18,054 bases of DNA, from NCBI GenBank assembly GCA_023129265.1, contig JAGMCJ010000012.1, positions 1-18,054 on the forward strand. Direction: 5' to 3'. Made by a program: the position numbers and the translations under genes. The notes beneath the pieces were generated by a model that had not been told where the DNA came from, searched no databases, and saw only the letters and a list, made by a program, of their open reading frames with translations. Positions 1-6,008 of this stretch are shown piece by piece (within the stretch, counting starts at the first letter, position 1; the number at the start of each line of letters is the position of its first letter). This DNA comes from Thermoplasmata archaeon (GTDB lineage: Archaea; Thermoplasmatota; Thermoplasmata; RBG-16-68-12; JAGMCJ01).

Positions 1-6
1 GAGATG

Positions 7-20
7 TGCGGTATACCGCA
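7..20. promoter_or_regulatory. Perfect 14-bp palindrome with embedded TATA-like centre
   Basis: TGCGGTATACCGCA is its own reverse complement and lies 51 bp before the start at 72. The centre GTATAC resembles a TATA element. A transcription start about 26 bp downstream (near 40) would leave a leader of about 30 nt carrying the SD at 61-65. It could be a promoter with an overlapping dimeric operator. It could also belong to a gene left of the window. This is inference from one site. Confidence 0.3.
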
Positions 21-71
21 GGGAAGCGGGGCTCCTAGCCCAAGGAACGGTCGAGGGAACGGGAGGAAACG

Positions 72-404
72 ATGACGGACAGAGTCGAAGGAGAAAACGG
101 ACACGGAGACGCCCTCACGGAGCACGCCCCCTCAGAAAGGACGTCCCTCAAATGCTGGCAGGAGGTCGTCGGTAATCTCGAGCATGCGTCTTACGACGAG
201 CACCTCCTCGAAGTCCGTATGACAACCAAGAACGGATTCGTACGACTCGTCTTCCACAGGGACTCCCCTGAGGCCAAACGGATACATGACGTTCTCCTCG
301 ATCTCCCGAGAGGTTCCCACGTAGGTCTCCTCAGAACGGATTCCAGGAGTAGTCCAATTCTGATTCGCATTATCCCTGGACAGCTGCCGTCCCTCTCTCG
401 ATAG
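72..404 (+). CDS. Small hypothetical protein
   Basis: This 110-residue protein is not one I recognise. The ATG at 72 has a good Shine-Dalgarno (GGGAGGAA, 61-68). The first 25 residues are polar and acidic and probably disordered. From about residue 28 the sequence alternates hydrophobic strands with charged turns (LLEVRM, FVRLVFH, HVGLLRT, PILIRIIP), which suggests a small beta-rich domain. There is no signal peptide, membrane helix or metal motif, so it is probably cytoplasmic. A T-run follows the stop. It precedes the repeat array on the same strand, but nothing links it functionally to the array. Confidence 0.6.
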   Translation: MTDRVEGENGHGDALTEHAPSERTSLKCWQEVVGNLEHASYDEHLLEVRMTTKNGFVRLVFHRDSPEAKRIHDVLLDLPRGSHVGLLRTDSRSSPILIRIIPGQLPSLSR

Positions 405-405
405 T

Positions 406-411
406 GTTTTT
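406..411 (+). terminator. Possible T-run terminator
   Basis: GTTTTTG directly follows the stop of the 72-404 gene. Short T-runs without a hairpin can terminate archaeal transcription. The run is only five T, so this is weak. Confidence 0.25.
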
Positions 412-425
412 GCTAGTAGATTCAT

Positions 426-690
426 GCGGCTTCACCTATTACCAAAACCTACTGCCCAGTACTTCAAAGGCAATCCTTTTGGTCACACCTATGACCAAGA
501 ATCCGTCGTTGGGAAGCTGAGGGGCCATTTCTTTGGTCACACCTATAGCCAAAACCTGTTGCCCATTGCCGGAAAGGTAAGTCCTTTGGTCACACCTATT
601 ACCAAAATCTGTAAGGGCAAGTGACACAAGCCAGTACATTCACTCACCTCCCCTCTGGACCTTTATCCTTGGTCACACCTATAACCAAAA
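426..690 (+). repeat. Array of five palindromic repeats, mostly about 53 bp apart
   Basis: Five same-orientation copies occur at about 426-447, 477-500, 532-554, 585-607 and 669-690. Each has arms TTTGGT and ACCAAA around an asymmetric core, CACACCTAT in copies 2-5. Copy 2 has perfect arms TTGGTC/GACCAA eight bases apart. Copy 1 is degraded on its left arm. Start-to-start distances are 53, 54, 53 and 83 bp, close to 5, 5, 5 and 8 turns of B-DNA. The segments after copies 1 and 3 are themselves related (about 21 of 30 positions match), so the array probably grew by tandem duplication. Copy 5 sits between a TATA-like TTTAT and the predicted start of the next gene, the usual place for an archaeal repressor. 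I infer a multi-site operator; the binding protein is unknown. Confidence 0.75.
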
Positions 691-695
691 TCGTG
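661..695 (+). promoter_or_regulatory. Promoter of the 704-1033 gene with operator copy 5
   Basis: TTTATC at 662-667 fits an archaeal TATA element, and counting about 26 bp places transcription start near 690. Repeat copy 5 (669-690) fills the whole interval between them. A protein bound there would block preinitiation-complex access. Promoter strength and the exact start are not visible from sequence. Confidence 0.5.
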
Positions 696-703
696 TGAGG
701 GAT

Positions 704-1033
704 ATGGAAGCACAAGCAACCCACAGAGAGAAGACGATGGAGAACTCGGGTTATGAGGAGGGAACGATAGTGTCATTCGACATTCCTCAGGAGGGCAATT
801 CCAGGAGAATCGCCATTCAGAGATATCTGCACGGGCGCGTGGAAACAAGGAACGTGAACGGCGGAGAGAGGACGTACAGATATCCCGGTCTACTGGATGA
901 AGGAGGCTTCAGACTGGGACAGTCCGTCTACCTCTTTCCACCGGACCTGGCATCCAGACTGATCGTGAAGCTGAGAGAGCTGGGCACTGAGCATCGGTAC
1001 TGGGATGTGATGATACGAACAGGTGTCCTCTGA
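704..1033 (+). CDS. Small hypothetical protein, possible ferredoxin-like fold
   Basis: I do not recognise the family with certainty. I choose ATG 704, giving 109 residues, because it follows the predicted transcription start near 690. GTG 695 and ATG 737 are alternatives. After a polar N-terminus the predicted order is strand (TIVSFDIP), helix (NSRRIAIQRYLHGR), strand hairpin (ETRNV to TYRYPG), strand (GQSVYLFPP), helix (DLASRLIVKLRELG), strand (YWDVMIRT). This beta-alpha-beta-beta-alpha-beta order and an Asp at the end of strand 1 recall Cas2/VapD-type small nucleases. Identity is not recognisable and no cas gene is nearby, so that is hypothesis only. There are no membrane helices. The repeat array upstream suggests tight transcriptional control. 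Confidence 0.65.
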   Translation: MEAQATHREKTMENSGYEEGTIVSFDIPQEGNSRRIAIQRYLHGRVETRNVNGGERTYRYPGLLDEGGFRLGQSVYLFPPDLASRLIVKLRELGTEHRYWDVMIRTGVL

Positions 1034-1107
1034 GCGAGGATGCCCTTTTCGACTGCACCTCCCAGTCACAAGTAGTATTAAGAAGTCCGAGGGGATTCGT
1101 CCGTTGA

Positions 1108-1461
1108 ATGCCCCTCCGAAGGCGTCTCAGCCTGGTCCAGAGAATCCTTCTGATCGGCGCTGTCCTCTGCGTGATACTGGGAGTCCTCATGATGTGGCTG
1201 CGTGACATGTGCGTGGACACGTACTTCGCGGAGATAATCGGGTGCAGAAACACGCCCTACGACGTCGGCATATACGCGATGAACATCGCCGGCGCTCTCA
1301 TCATGACCTTCCTCGTCTTTCTCGACAAGTACCCGCGCGTCCTGGGCCTCTCCGCCATCGTGCTGGGGCTCGTGCTCATTTGGGTCGGCGACATAGGGAG
1401 CTTCTTCGGCGGTCTCTTCTCGCTCTCGGCGGGCCTCCTGACGCTCACGTCCCTCCTCTAG
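1108..1461 (+). CDS. Small integral membrane protein
   Basis: This 117-residue protein has a basic N-terminus (MPLRRRL) followed by about four hydrophobic segments near residues 12-31, 53-71, 80-93 and 96-116. Two Cys in the first loop (DMCVDTYFAEIIGC) could form a disulfide outside the cell. The ATG directly follows an in-frame TGA, so no longer start exists. A TATA-like TATTAAG at 1076-1082 predicts a start close to 1105, suggesting a leaderless mRNA. No transport, enzyme or redox motif is evident and I cannot assign a function. The next gene seems to have its own promoter. Confidence 0.65.
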   Translation: MPLRRRLSLVQRILLIGAVLCVILGVLMMWLRDMCVDTYFAEIIGCRNTPYDVGIYAMNIAGALIMTFLVFLDKYPRVLGLSAIVLGLVLIWVGDIGSFFGGLFSLSAGLLTLTSLL

Positions 1462-1471
1462 GAACGATGAC

Positions 1472-1479
1472 TTTTTATC
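1472..1479 (+). promoter_or_regulatory. TATA box for the EF-Tu-like gene
   Basis: TTTTTATC lies about 26 bp upstream of a predicted transcription start near 1502. This excludes the upstream in-frame ATG at 1490 and supports ATG 1511. Confidence 0.5.
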
Positions 1480-1510
1480 GTTCAAACCGATGTTGTTCTC
1501 GGATGGTTAC

Positions 1511-1771
1511 ATGGAGAAGATAAAAGTCGGGAGGGTGTTCAAGTACTTCGCGAAGCCCATGGTTGCCGCCATTCAGATCGAGGAGGGCACCCTGAAGGTA
1601 GGGGACAAGATAGCCATACAGGGTGCGACGACCGACCTCACTCTGACCGTGGAGTCCATGGAGATCGACAAAAACCCGATCCAGGAGGCCAATACGGGTC
1701 AGTCGGTGGGCATCAAGGTCGCCGAAAGGGTCCGCCCCAACGACTTCGTGTACAAGGTAGTCGAGGACTAA
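1511..1771 (+). CDS. EF-Tu domain 2-like small protein
   Basis: This 86-residue protein matches stand-alone archaeal 'translation elongation factor-like' proteins, which consist only of the beta-barrel domain 2 of EF-Tu/EF-1A. The pattern is typical: GRVFKYFAKPMVAAI, then GTLKVGDKIAIQG, then TVESMEIDKNPIQEA, then GQSVGIKV and a final ERVRPNDFVYKV. There is no GTPase domain, so it cannot be a complete factor. Its role is unknown; related domains bind tRNA acceptor ends or accompany U32 peptidases. ATG 1511 is preferred over ATG 1490 from the family N-terminus and the TATA position. It faces the convergent tRNA gene. Confidence 0.8.
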   Translation: MEKIKVGRVFKYFAKPMVAAIQIEEGTLKVGDKIAIQGATTDLTLTVESMEIDKNPIQEANTGQSVGIKVAERVRPNDFVYKVVED

Positions 1772-1852
1772 TCCCCTGGCGCATGTGCGGTTCGCGGGAG
1801 GACGCATCTAGTCAGTTGCGAGAGCGCGGGCACCGTCTTTTCTCAGAATAGG

Positions 1853-1954
1853 TGTCGGGGGCGGGCTTTGAACCCGCGACCTCCAGATTTCCAAGGAGCG
1901 CTCTTCGAACGAACCCTATGAGTCTGGCGCTCCACCAGGCTGAGCCACCCCGAC
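1853..1954 (-). tRNA. tRNA-Met(CAT), elongator type, with 28-nt intron
   Basis: Read on the minus strand, the acceptor GTCGGGG pairs with CCCCGAC, followed by discriminator A. The D-arm is GCTC/GAGC, the anticodon stem CCAGA/TCTGG, and the T-arm GCGGG/CCCGC around TTCAAAG. The anticodon is CAT. A 28-nt intron begins after A37 (ambiguous by one base) and leaves a 74-nt mature RNA. The expected bulge-helix-bulge is partly visible: 3-nt bulges flank a central helix with one C:U mismatch. The body (GCCAGACTCAT) resembles archaeal elongator Met rather than initiator; tRNA-Ile2 cannot be excluded. CCA is not encoded. The 5' end is one base after the S3Ae stop, so it is probably cut from that mRNA. 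Confidence 0.9.
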
Positions 1955-1955
1955 A

Positions 1956-2786
1956 CTAGGACTCGGCGGGTTCCTCTTCCTCGACCTCTTCTGCGGGCTC
2001 GACCGTTTCCTCGGAGGCTTCGGCCGGCTCTTCCGTCACCTCAGGCTCCTCGGGAGTCTCTTCTGGCGTCTCTTCCGCTGCCTCGGATTCTTCAGGGACC
2101 TCTTCAGCGGGCTCCTCGCCCTCCTCCGGCTCTTCGGTGGCCGGTGGCTCCTCAGGTTCCTCCTCCGGCGCCTTTTCCGGGATGTCGGGAAGTTTGGATA
2201 TCCTCATCAGTTCGGACTTGCGGATCTCGACCCTCTGCAACGGCTGGATGCTCCTGCACGCCACGGCAATCTTCTTGGCCATCTCTCCCATGATCATCGC
2301 CCGGACCAGCTCGCTGAGGATCTTCCCGGAGGCTTCGGACTTCACTATGTCCCCCATCTTCTTCCTGATGGCTGACTGCTTCGAGGACTGGATTCTCCTC
2401 TCCGCGATCGCCATGGGCTTGATCCTGACGAGGTTGTCATCCTTGGTCACCACGTCGAACGTCCCGTCCGTTCTAGATTTCTTCCTGCGAGTGAGCCTTC
2501 GGATATAGTCGCTCGTCATGTCGTGACCGATAAAGTAGGTGTAGGCATCGCCTCCCCTCACGTCATGGACCTTGAACCTGAGCTTGATGTGCATCTTGCT
2601 GAAGTCGCCTATGATGTCCTGCACTGTCACCTCTGTCACGCGATCAATCAGCTTCTCGGGCGAGTCCGCTGGCGTCTCGCCGAGGATGCGGCTGTCGAAC
2701 ATCTCGGGCGCAATGATGTTGTACCACGTCTTGGACTTCCATTTGTCCTTGACCTTCCGTGCAGCTGTTCGGGACTTCTTTGCCAT
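1956..2786 (-). CDS. rps3ae: 30S ribosomal protein S3Ae (eS1) with acidic C-terminal tail
   Basis: The 276-residue product has a basic N-terminus (MAKKSRTAARKVKDKWKSK), then WYNIIAPEMF and TEVTVQDIIGDFSKMHIKLRF, which mark archaeal/eukaryotic S3Ae (eS1) of the small subunit. The family core ends near residue 201. Residues about 202-276 are an extra low-complexity tail of Glu, Pro, Ala and Thr, giving a strongly acidic extension beyond the usual ~200 residues. GGAG at 2794-2797 and a TATA element at 2821-2829 support the start. The tRNA-Met follows after one base. Identity is very likely; the tail's function is unknown and the tail is probably disordered. Confidence 0.95.
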   Translation of the reverse strand: MAKKSRTAARKVKDKWKSKTWYNIIAPEMFDSRILGETPADSPEKLIDRVTEVTVQDIIGDFSKMHIKLRFKVHDVRGGDAYTYFIGHDMTSDYIRRLTRRKKSRTDGTFDVVTKDDNLVRIKPMAIAERRIQSSKQSAIRKKMGDIVKSEASGKILSELVRAMIMGEMAKKIAVACRSIQPLQRVEIRKSELMRISKLPDIPEKAPEEEPEEPPATEEPEEGEEPAEEVPEESEAAEETPEETPEEPEVTEEPAEASEETVEPAEEVEEEEPAES

Positions 2787-2793
2787 TCAGATT

Positions 2794-2829
2794 CTCCGGG
2801 ACGCACTCATAATTGGGACAATATAAATA
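2794..2829 (-). promoter_or_regulatory. Promoter and SD of rps3ae/tRNA-Met
   Basis: On the minus strand TATTTATAT (2821-2829) is a strong archaeal TATA box. It predicts transcription start near 2799 and a leader of about 13 nt containing GGAG (2794-2797). It lies in the 76-bp gap after the PAC2 gene, so S3Ae and the tRNA can be expressed independently of PAC2. Confidence 0.6.
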
Positions 2830-2862
2830 ACTTTGCGGACTGGCTTCGGACCCCTGACGGGC

Positions 2863-3630
2863 CTATCCGTACATCGATGACGGCATCTCGGGGCTCGCCG
2901 GCGACGACGGCTTGGCGTTCTCTATCGACTCGAGTATCTGCTGCTCGATGAGCTCCGCTTCCTTCAGCAAGGGTTCTGGGTCAATCTTCAGGTTGGGCAC
3001 CATCTTCCCCAGCACCTCGAGCATCCGCGCGGCCGCCCTCGCATCCGGGAAATCGGCTCTCGTCTCCGACAGGAGCGCTAGAACACCCTGGTCTTTCATC
3101 GCCGCTAGGTAGAGCAGCACGCCCGGGAACCCGCTGACCATGCCCTCCTTGAGCGGTTCCAGACCGTACTCCTTGATTAGCTTCTGCGTCCGCACCGTGC
3201 TTCCAACGCCGAAGACCTTCGGGTCGCCGACGAGCGGGACGGGCGAGTTCACACCCTCCAGGGAAACGAAGAAGCCCACGTCCTTCTCCACCGCCCAGTT
3301 CAGGACCTTGGCCGCGAGAGGCTCTATGGCATCGGCCCTGGGCATGAACTCCGAGAGCAACACCGTCAGCTGGTCGCACTCGTTGCCCGGCCCGCACTTC
3401 TGCGAGGTGGAGTATATCCTGAAGGCGGGGGACACCTTCCCCTCGTGAATGAGCGCAACGGGCGGCAGCCTGCTGGAGACTATCGCGCCCACGAGCTCCA
3501 TCTTGAGCGTCTTCACGAGAAAACTCCCGGCTATCGTGCTGACGAGCCCAATCGTGGGGAAACTCGTCAGGACCAAGGAATTGGAGAAGTCCCACTCCTT
3601 GTACTCATGGAATCTTATGTCGTCCTCCAT
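2863..3630 (-). CDS. PAC2 family proteasome assembly chaperone
   Basis: The product is 255 residues from ATG 3630. Sequence features match the archaeal PAC2 family (COG2047-like): SLVLTSFPTIGLVSTIAG near the N-terminus, LPPVALIHEGKVSPAFRIY, the central FFVSLEGV and VFGVGST, and GFPGVLLYLAAMKDQGVLALLSET followed by a C-terminal helical region. Family members such as Pyrococcus PbaB and yeast Pba1-Pba2 help assemble or bind the 20S proteasome. A longer open frame exists upstream, but GGGAG six bases before 3630 and the family N-terminus favour this start. The last ~20 residues are Ser/Pro-rich. It is cytoplasmic. It precedes S3Ae on the same strand, but that gene has its own TATA box. Confidence 0.85.
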   Translation of the reverse strand: MEDDIRFHEYKEWDFSNSLVLTSFPTIGLVSTIAGSFLVKTLKMELVGAIVSSRLPPVALIHEGKVSPAFRIYSTSQKCGPGNECDQLTVLLSEFMPRADAIEPLAAKVLNWAVEKDVGFFVSLEGVNSPVPLVGDPKVFGVGSTVRTQKLIKEYGLEPLKEGMVSGFPGVLLYLAAMKDQGVLALLSETRADFPDARAAARMLEVLGKMVPNLKIDPEPLLKEAELIEQQILESIENAKPSSPASPEMPSSMYG

Positions 3631-3663
3631 CGCATCTCCCTTTGCTGGAAGACCTCCGCGAGA

Positions 3664-3704
3664 CTTAACGTTTTCGAGAGGACCGCGCAATCAAGCTTAA
3701 AATA
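3664..3704. promoter_or_regulatory. Divergent promoters for PAC2 and the ABC-2 operon
   Basis: On the plus strand CTTAAAATA (3696-3704) predicts a start near 3727, just ahead of ATG 3729, hence probably leaderless. On the minus strand CGTTAAG (3664-3670) would give a start near 3641 and a leader of about 11 nt with GGGAG. These are TATA-like matches only. Confidence 0.4.
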
Positions 3705-3728
3705 CTGTCCCCGCTTTTTGTGTGGTTG

Positions 3729-4661
3729 ATGCGAGAGGTCATCAAGACTGTCGGCTTGACGAAGATGTACAACGGGTTCCCCGCCTTAGAGAAGCTGACC
3801 TTGACGATAGGGCCAGACGTGTGCGTGGGCTTCATAGGTCCGAACGGCGCGGGGAAGACGACGGCGATCAAAATCCTGACGAGTCTCATAAGGTCAACGA
3901 GCGGGGAGGCATACATCGATGGGATCGACATCCAGCGGGAGCCCAAGCGGGCGCTCATGGATGTCGGTTCTGTCGTCGAGATCCCTGAGTTCTATCCTTT
4001 CCTCACACCGATCGAAACGCTCACCTACTTGGGAAAGCTACGCGGGATGGGGAAGGACTACCTGAACGCCAGAATCAAGGAGGTCCTCGATACCCTCCGC
4101 CTCGAGGAATGGACGGGGACGATGATCGGGAAGTTCTCCAAGGGAATGAAGCAGAGACTTGCCATCGCGCAGGCACTGCTCCACGAACCTATCGTACTCA
4201 TACTGGACGAGCCGACGAGCGGTCTCGACCCTCGGGGGATGGTGGAGGTCCGCGAGATTATTCAGGAGCTCAAGAAGGAGAAGCGGACGATTTTCATGAG
4301 CTCTCACCTCCTCTACGAGGCTCAGGAAGTGTGCGACTACGTCGCGATGGTGGACAAGGGGAGGCTTCTCTACTATGACAAGGTCGATAACATAGGCAAG
4401 CTCATGGGACCAAGAAGGCTCGAAATGCGAACTGCGAAGCCCCTGACAGAACCTCAGCTCAACTTCCTGAGAGGTTGCGATGGTGTGACGGACGTGGAAC
4501 TCGTCCAACCGATGGTCATCAATATGAGATTCGAGGGGAGCGACGAGAAGCGAGCGGACATTCTCTCCAGCATCATCGGCGAGGGAGCCTTGGTCGTCTC
4601 CTTCAAGGCCTCGGGGATGGAGCTCGAAGACCTCTACATGCGGATGATTGGAGGGTCCTAG
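3729..4661 (+). CDS. ABC-2 type transporter ATP-binding protein
   Basis: This 310-residue protein is an ABC ATPase of the CcmA/NatA group. Visible motifs are Walker A GPNGAGKTT (about 37-45), an E-type Q-loop region VVEIPEFYPFLT, signature FSKGMKQRL in place of LSGGQ (usual in this group), Walker B VLILDEPTSGLDP and H-loop SSHLL. About 90 further C-terminal residues form an extra domain common in this group. I choose ATG 3729 because the TATA element predicts a transcription start next to it; GTG 3720 is possible. It energises the permease that starts on the base after its stop. The substrate cannot be read from sequence; drug, lipid or ion export are possibilities for the family. Confidence 0.9.
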   Translation: MREVIKTVGLTKMYNGFPALEKLTLTIGPDVCVGFIGPNGAGKTTAIKILTSLIRSTSGEAYIDGIDIQREPKRALMDVGSVVEIPEFYPFLTPIETLTYLGKLRGMGKDYLNARIKEVLDTLRLEEWTGTMIGKFSKGMKQRLAIAQALLHEPIVLILDEPTSGLDPRGMVEVREIIQELKKEKRTIFMSSHLLYEAQEVCDYVAMVDKGRLLYYDKVDNIGKLMGPRRLEMRTAKPLTEPQLNFLRGCDGVTDVELVQPMVINMRFEGSDEKRADILSSIIGEGALVVSFKASGMELEDLYMRMIGGS

Positions 4662-5474
4662 ATGCCCAAGAGCATGATGCCCTCGGACTTCGAGCAATAC
4701 ATCACCGTCGTGAGGTACGAGCTTCTCGGATACCTCAGAAAGAAGAGACTCTGGGCGATAATCGCCATTGTCTTCATGGTCTTCTTCCTCGCTTTCTTGC
4801 TCCCGCCTGCCTTGGGCCATGACTATCCCGCAGCCTTCCGGGACTACTCGCAGGGCTATCTCGGCTTTGTCGGGATCCTCGTCCTCCTCTGCGCGACGTT
4901 CTTCGGAAGCGATGCTCTCGTCACCGAGTTCCAGCAAAAGACCGGTTTTGTCGTGTTCCCGAATCCTGTCAGGCGACTCGTCATCGGACTTGGGAAATTC
5001 AGTGCGAGCATGATTGCGTCCGTCTTCGTGATTTCGATCTACTACGGTCTCATTGCCCTCTTCGTCGGAGGCCTCTACAAGGAGGTCAACGTCGAGCTCG
5101 TCTATTCATTCCTCATAGCCATCATGTATCTGTCAGCAGTGGTTGGCGTTGCCTACTTCATCAGCTCCGTGATGAAGGGCACGGTGGGTTCGACTCTCCT
5201 GACGTTCTTCCTTTTCCTTCTCATACTCCCGATGGTTGGAGGGGCACTGATGTTGGCGGACGTGGAGCCGTGGTTCCTCGTGACACACGGTGGCGATGCG
5301 ATAACGCATGTGATGGATCCAGGCTATACGCCGGGTAAGGAGTGCATCATGGGCGGTAGCATGTGTTTCTTCCTTCCAGACATCTACGTGAGCGTGGCAG
5401 TGATGGCAGTTTACCTCATCGTGTTCTTGATACTCGCCTTCTTCATGTTCAACAGAAGGGAAATGGTCGGATGA
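4662..5474 (+). CDS. ABC-2 type transporter permease
   Basis: This 270-residue integral membrane protein has about six hydrophobic segments, near residues 30-50, 67-84, 113-135, 146-168, 176-200 and 243-264. The N-terminus FEQYITVVRYELLGYLRKKRLW, a basic amphipathic stretch before helix 1, is typical of ABC-2 permeases, as is TEFQQKTGFVVFPNPVRRLVIGLGKF after helix 2. GGAGGG lies at 4650-4655, about six bases before the ATG. It should form the membrane channel with the ATPase encoded just upstream. One gene implies a homodimer. Two Cys (KECIMGGSMCFF) lie in the last external loop. The substrate is unknown. Confidence 0.88.
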   Translation: MPKSMMPSDFEQYITVVRYELLGYLRKKRLWAIIAIVFMVFFLAFLLPPALGHDYPAAFRDYSQGYLGFVGILVLLCATFFGSDALVTEFQQKTGFVVFPNPVRRLVIGLGKFSASMIASVFVISIYYGLIALFVGGLYKEVNVELVYSFLIAIMYLSAVVGVAYFISSVMKGTVGSTLLTFFLFLLILPMVGGALMLADVEPWFLVTHGGDAITHVMDPGYTPGKECIMGGSMCFFLPDIYVSVAVMAVYLIVFLILAFFMFNRREMVG

Positions 5475-5929
5475 GCGACATCACGCTCCGCCCAGTGGGC
5501 TTCGTGAGGAACGAGATGAACGAGAGAGTCCCCAGAGAGGTGTACAGGGACGTCGTTTCCGAGATTGTCGTCAATGAGGGCCTCCAGGACTGTCTTGACG
5601 GGATCGAGCACCACTCCCACGCCGTCATCGTCTACTGGCTCAACAGGACATCGGAGGAGGACAGGAAGGTCCTCAAGGTCCGCCCGATGGGTGACGCTTC
5701 GCTTCCCATAGTCGGCGTGTTCGCCACCCGCTCCCCCAGGAGACCGAATCCCATAGGCCTCGAGACGGTGGAGATTCTCGGCAGAGACGGCAACGTCCTC
5801 AGAGTGAAGGGCCTGGACGCCCTTGACGGCTCTCCAGTGCTGGACATAAAACCACACACCAAACATCACGACCGCGCGCTGGGCGTCAGAGAACCTGATT
5901 GGATGGAGAAGGCGAACCGCGGGCGGTGA
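5471..5929 (+). CDS. trmO: TrmO/TsaA-like tRNA N6-methyltransferase
   Basis: This 152-residue protein belongs to the TrmO (TsaA/YaeB) family. In characterised members it uses S-adenosylmethionine to methylate N6 of t6A at position 37 of ACY-decoding tRNAs. Diagnostic stretches are LRPVGFVRNEMNERVPRE at the start, FATRSPRRPNPIGLETVEIL in the middle and GLDALDGSPVLDIKPH near the end. It is the short single-domain form common in archaea; E. coli TrmO is about 235 aa. The start ATG overlaps the permease stop (ATGA), so translation is probably coupled. A tRNA modifier in an ABC-2 operon is unexpected and no direct functional link is apparent. Confidence 0.85.
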   Translation: MSDITLRPVGFVRNEMNERVPREVYRDVVSEIVVNEGLQDCLDGIEHHSHAVIVYWLNRTSEEDRKVLKVRPMGDASLPIVGVFATRSPRRPNPIGLETVEILGRDGNVLRVKGLDALDGSPVLDIKPHTKHHDRALGVREPDWMEKANRGR

Positions 5930-5970
5930 GCAATCCTTTAATACGAGGAAAAAGCCGTTCAAATCTTAAC

Positions 5971-6003
5971 TTATATCCTCCTCACCTTCGAAATCCTGGT
6001 GAG
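5971..6003 (+). promoter_or_regulatory. TATA box and SD for the winged-helix gene
   Basis: TTATAT (5971-5976) predicts transcription start near 5999. GGTGAG (5998-6003) matches the archaeal anti-SD and precedes ATG 6009. This arrangement points to 6009, not GTG 6158, as the original translation start of the regulator. Confidence 0.5.
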
Positions 6004-6008
6004 TTAGA

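Noticed and set aside
424..624. 66-residue open frame with repeated GHTYxQ motifs
   Set aside because: It is created by the palindromic repeats themselves, has no SD, and lies in the regulatory array.
426..690. CRISPR array
   Set aside because: Repeats are degenerate between copies, the intervals after copies 1 and 3 are homologous, the last interval is about twice as long, and no cas gene is recognisable in the window.
1078..1485. 135-residue minus-strand frame opposite the small membrane protein
   Set aside because: It is a charged, biased translation typical of an antisense shadow. The plus-strand frame has coherent membrane helices and a promoter.
2443..2452. Extra copy of the TTGGTCAC repeat inside rps3ae
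   Set aside because: Only one half-site matches, without the CCTAT core or second arm; it is explained by coding sequence.
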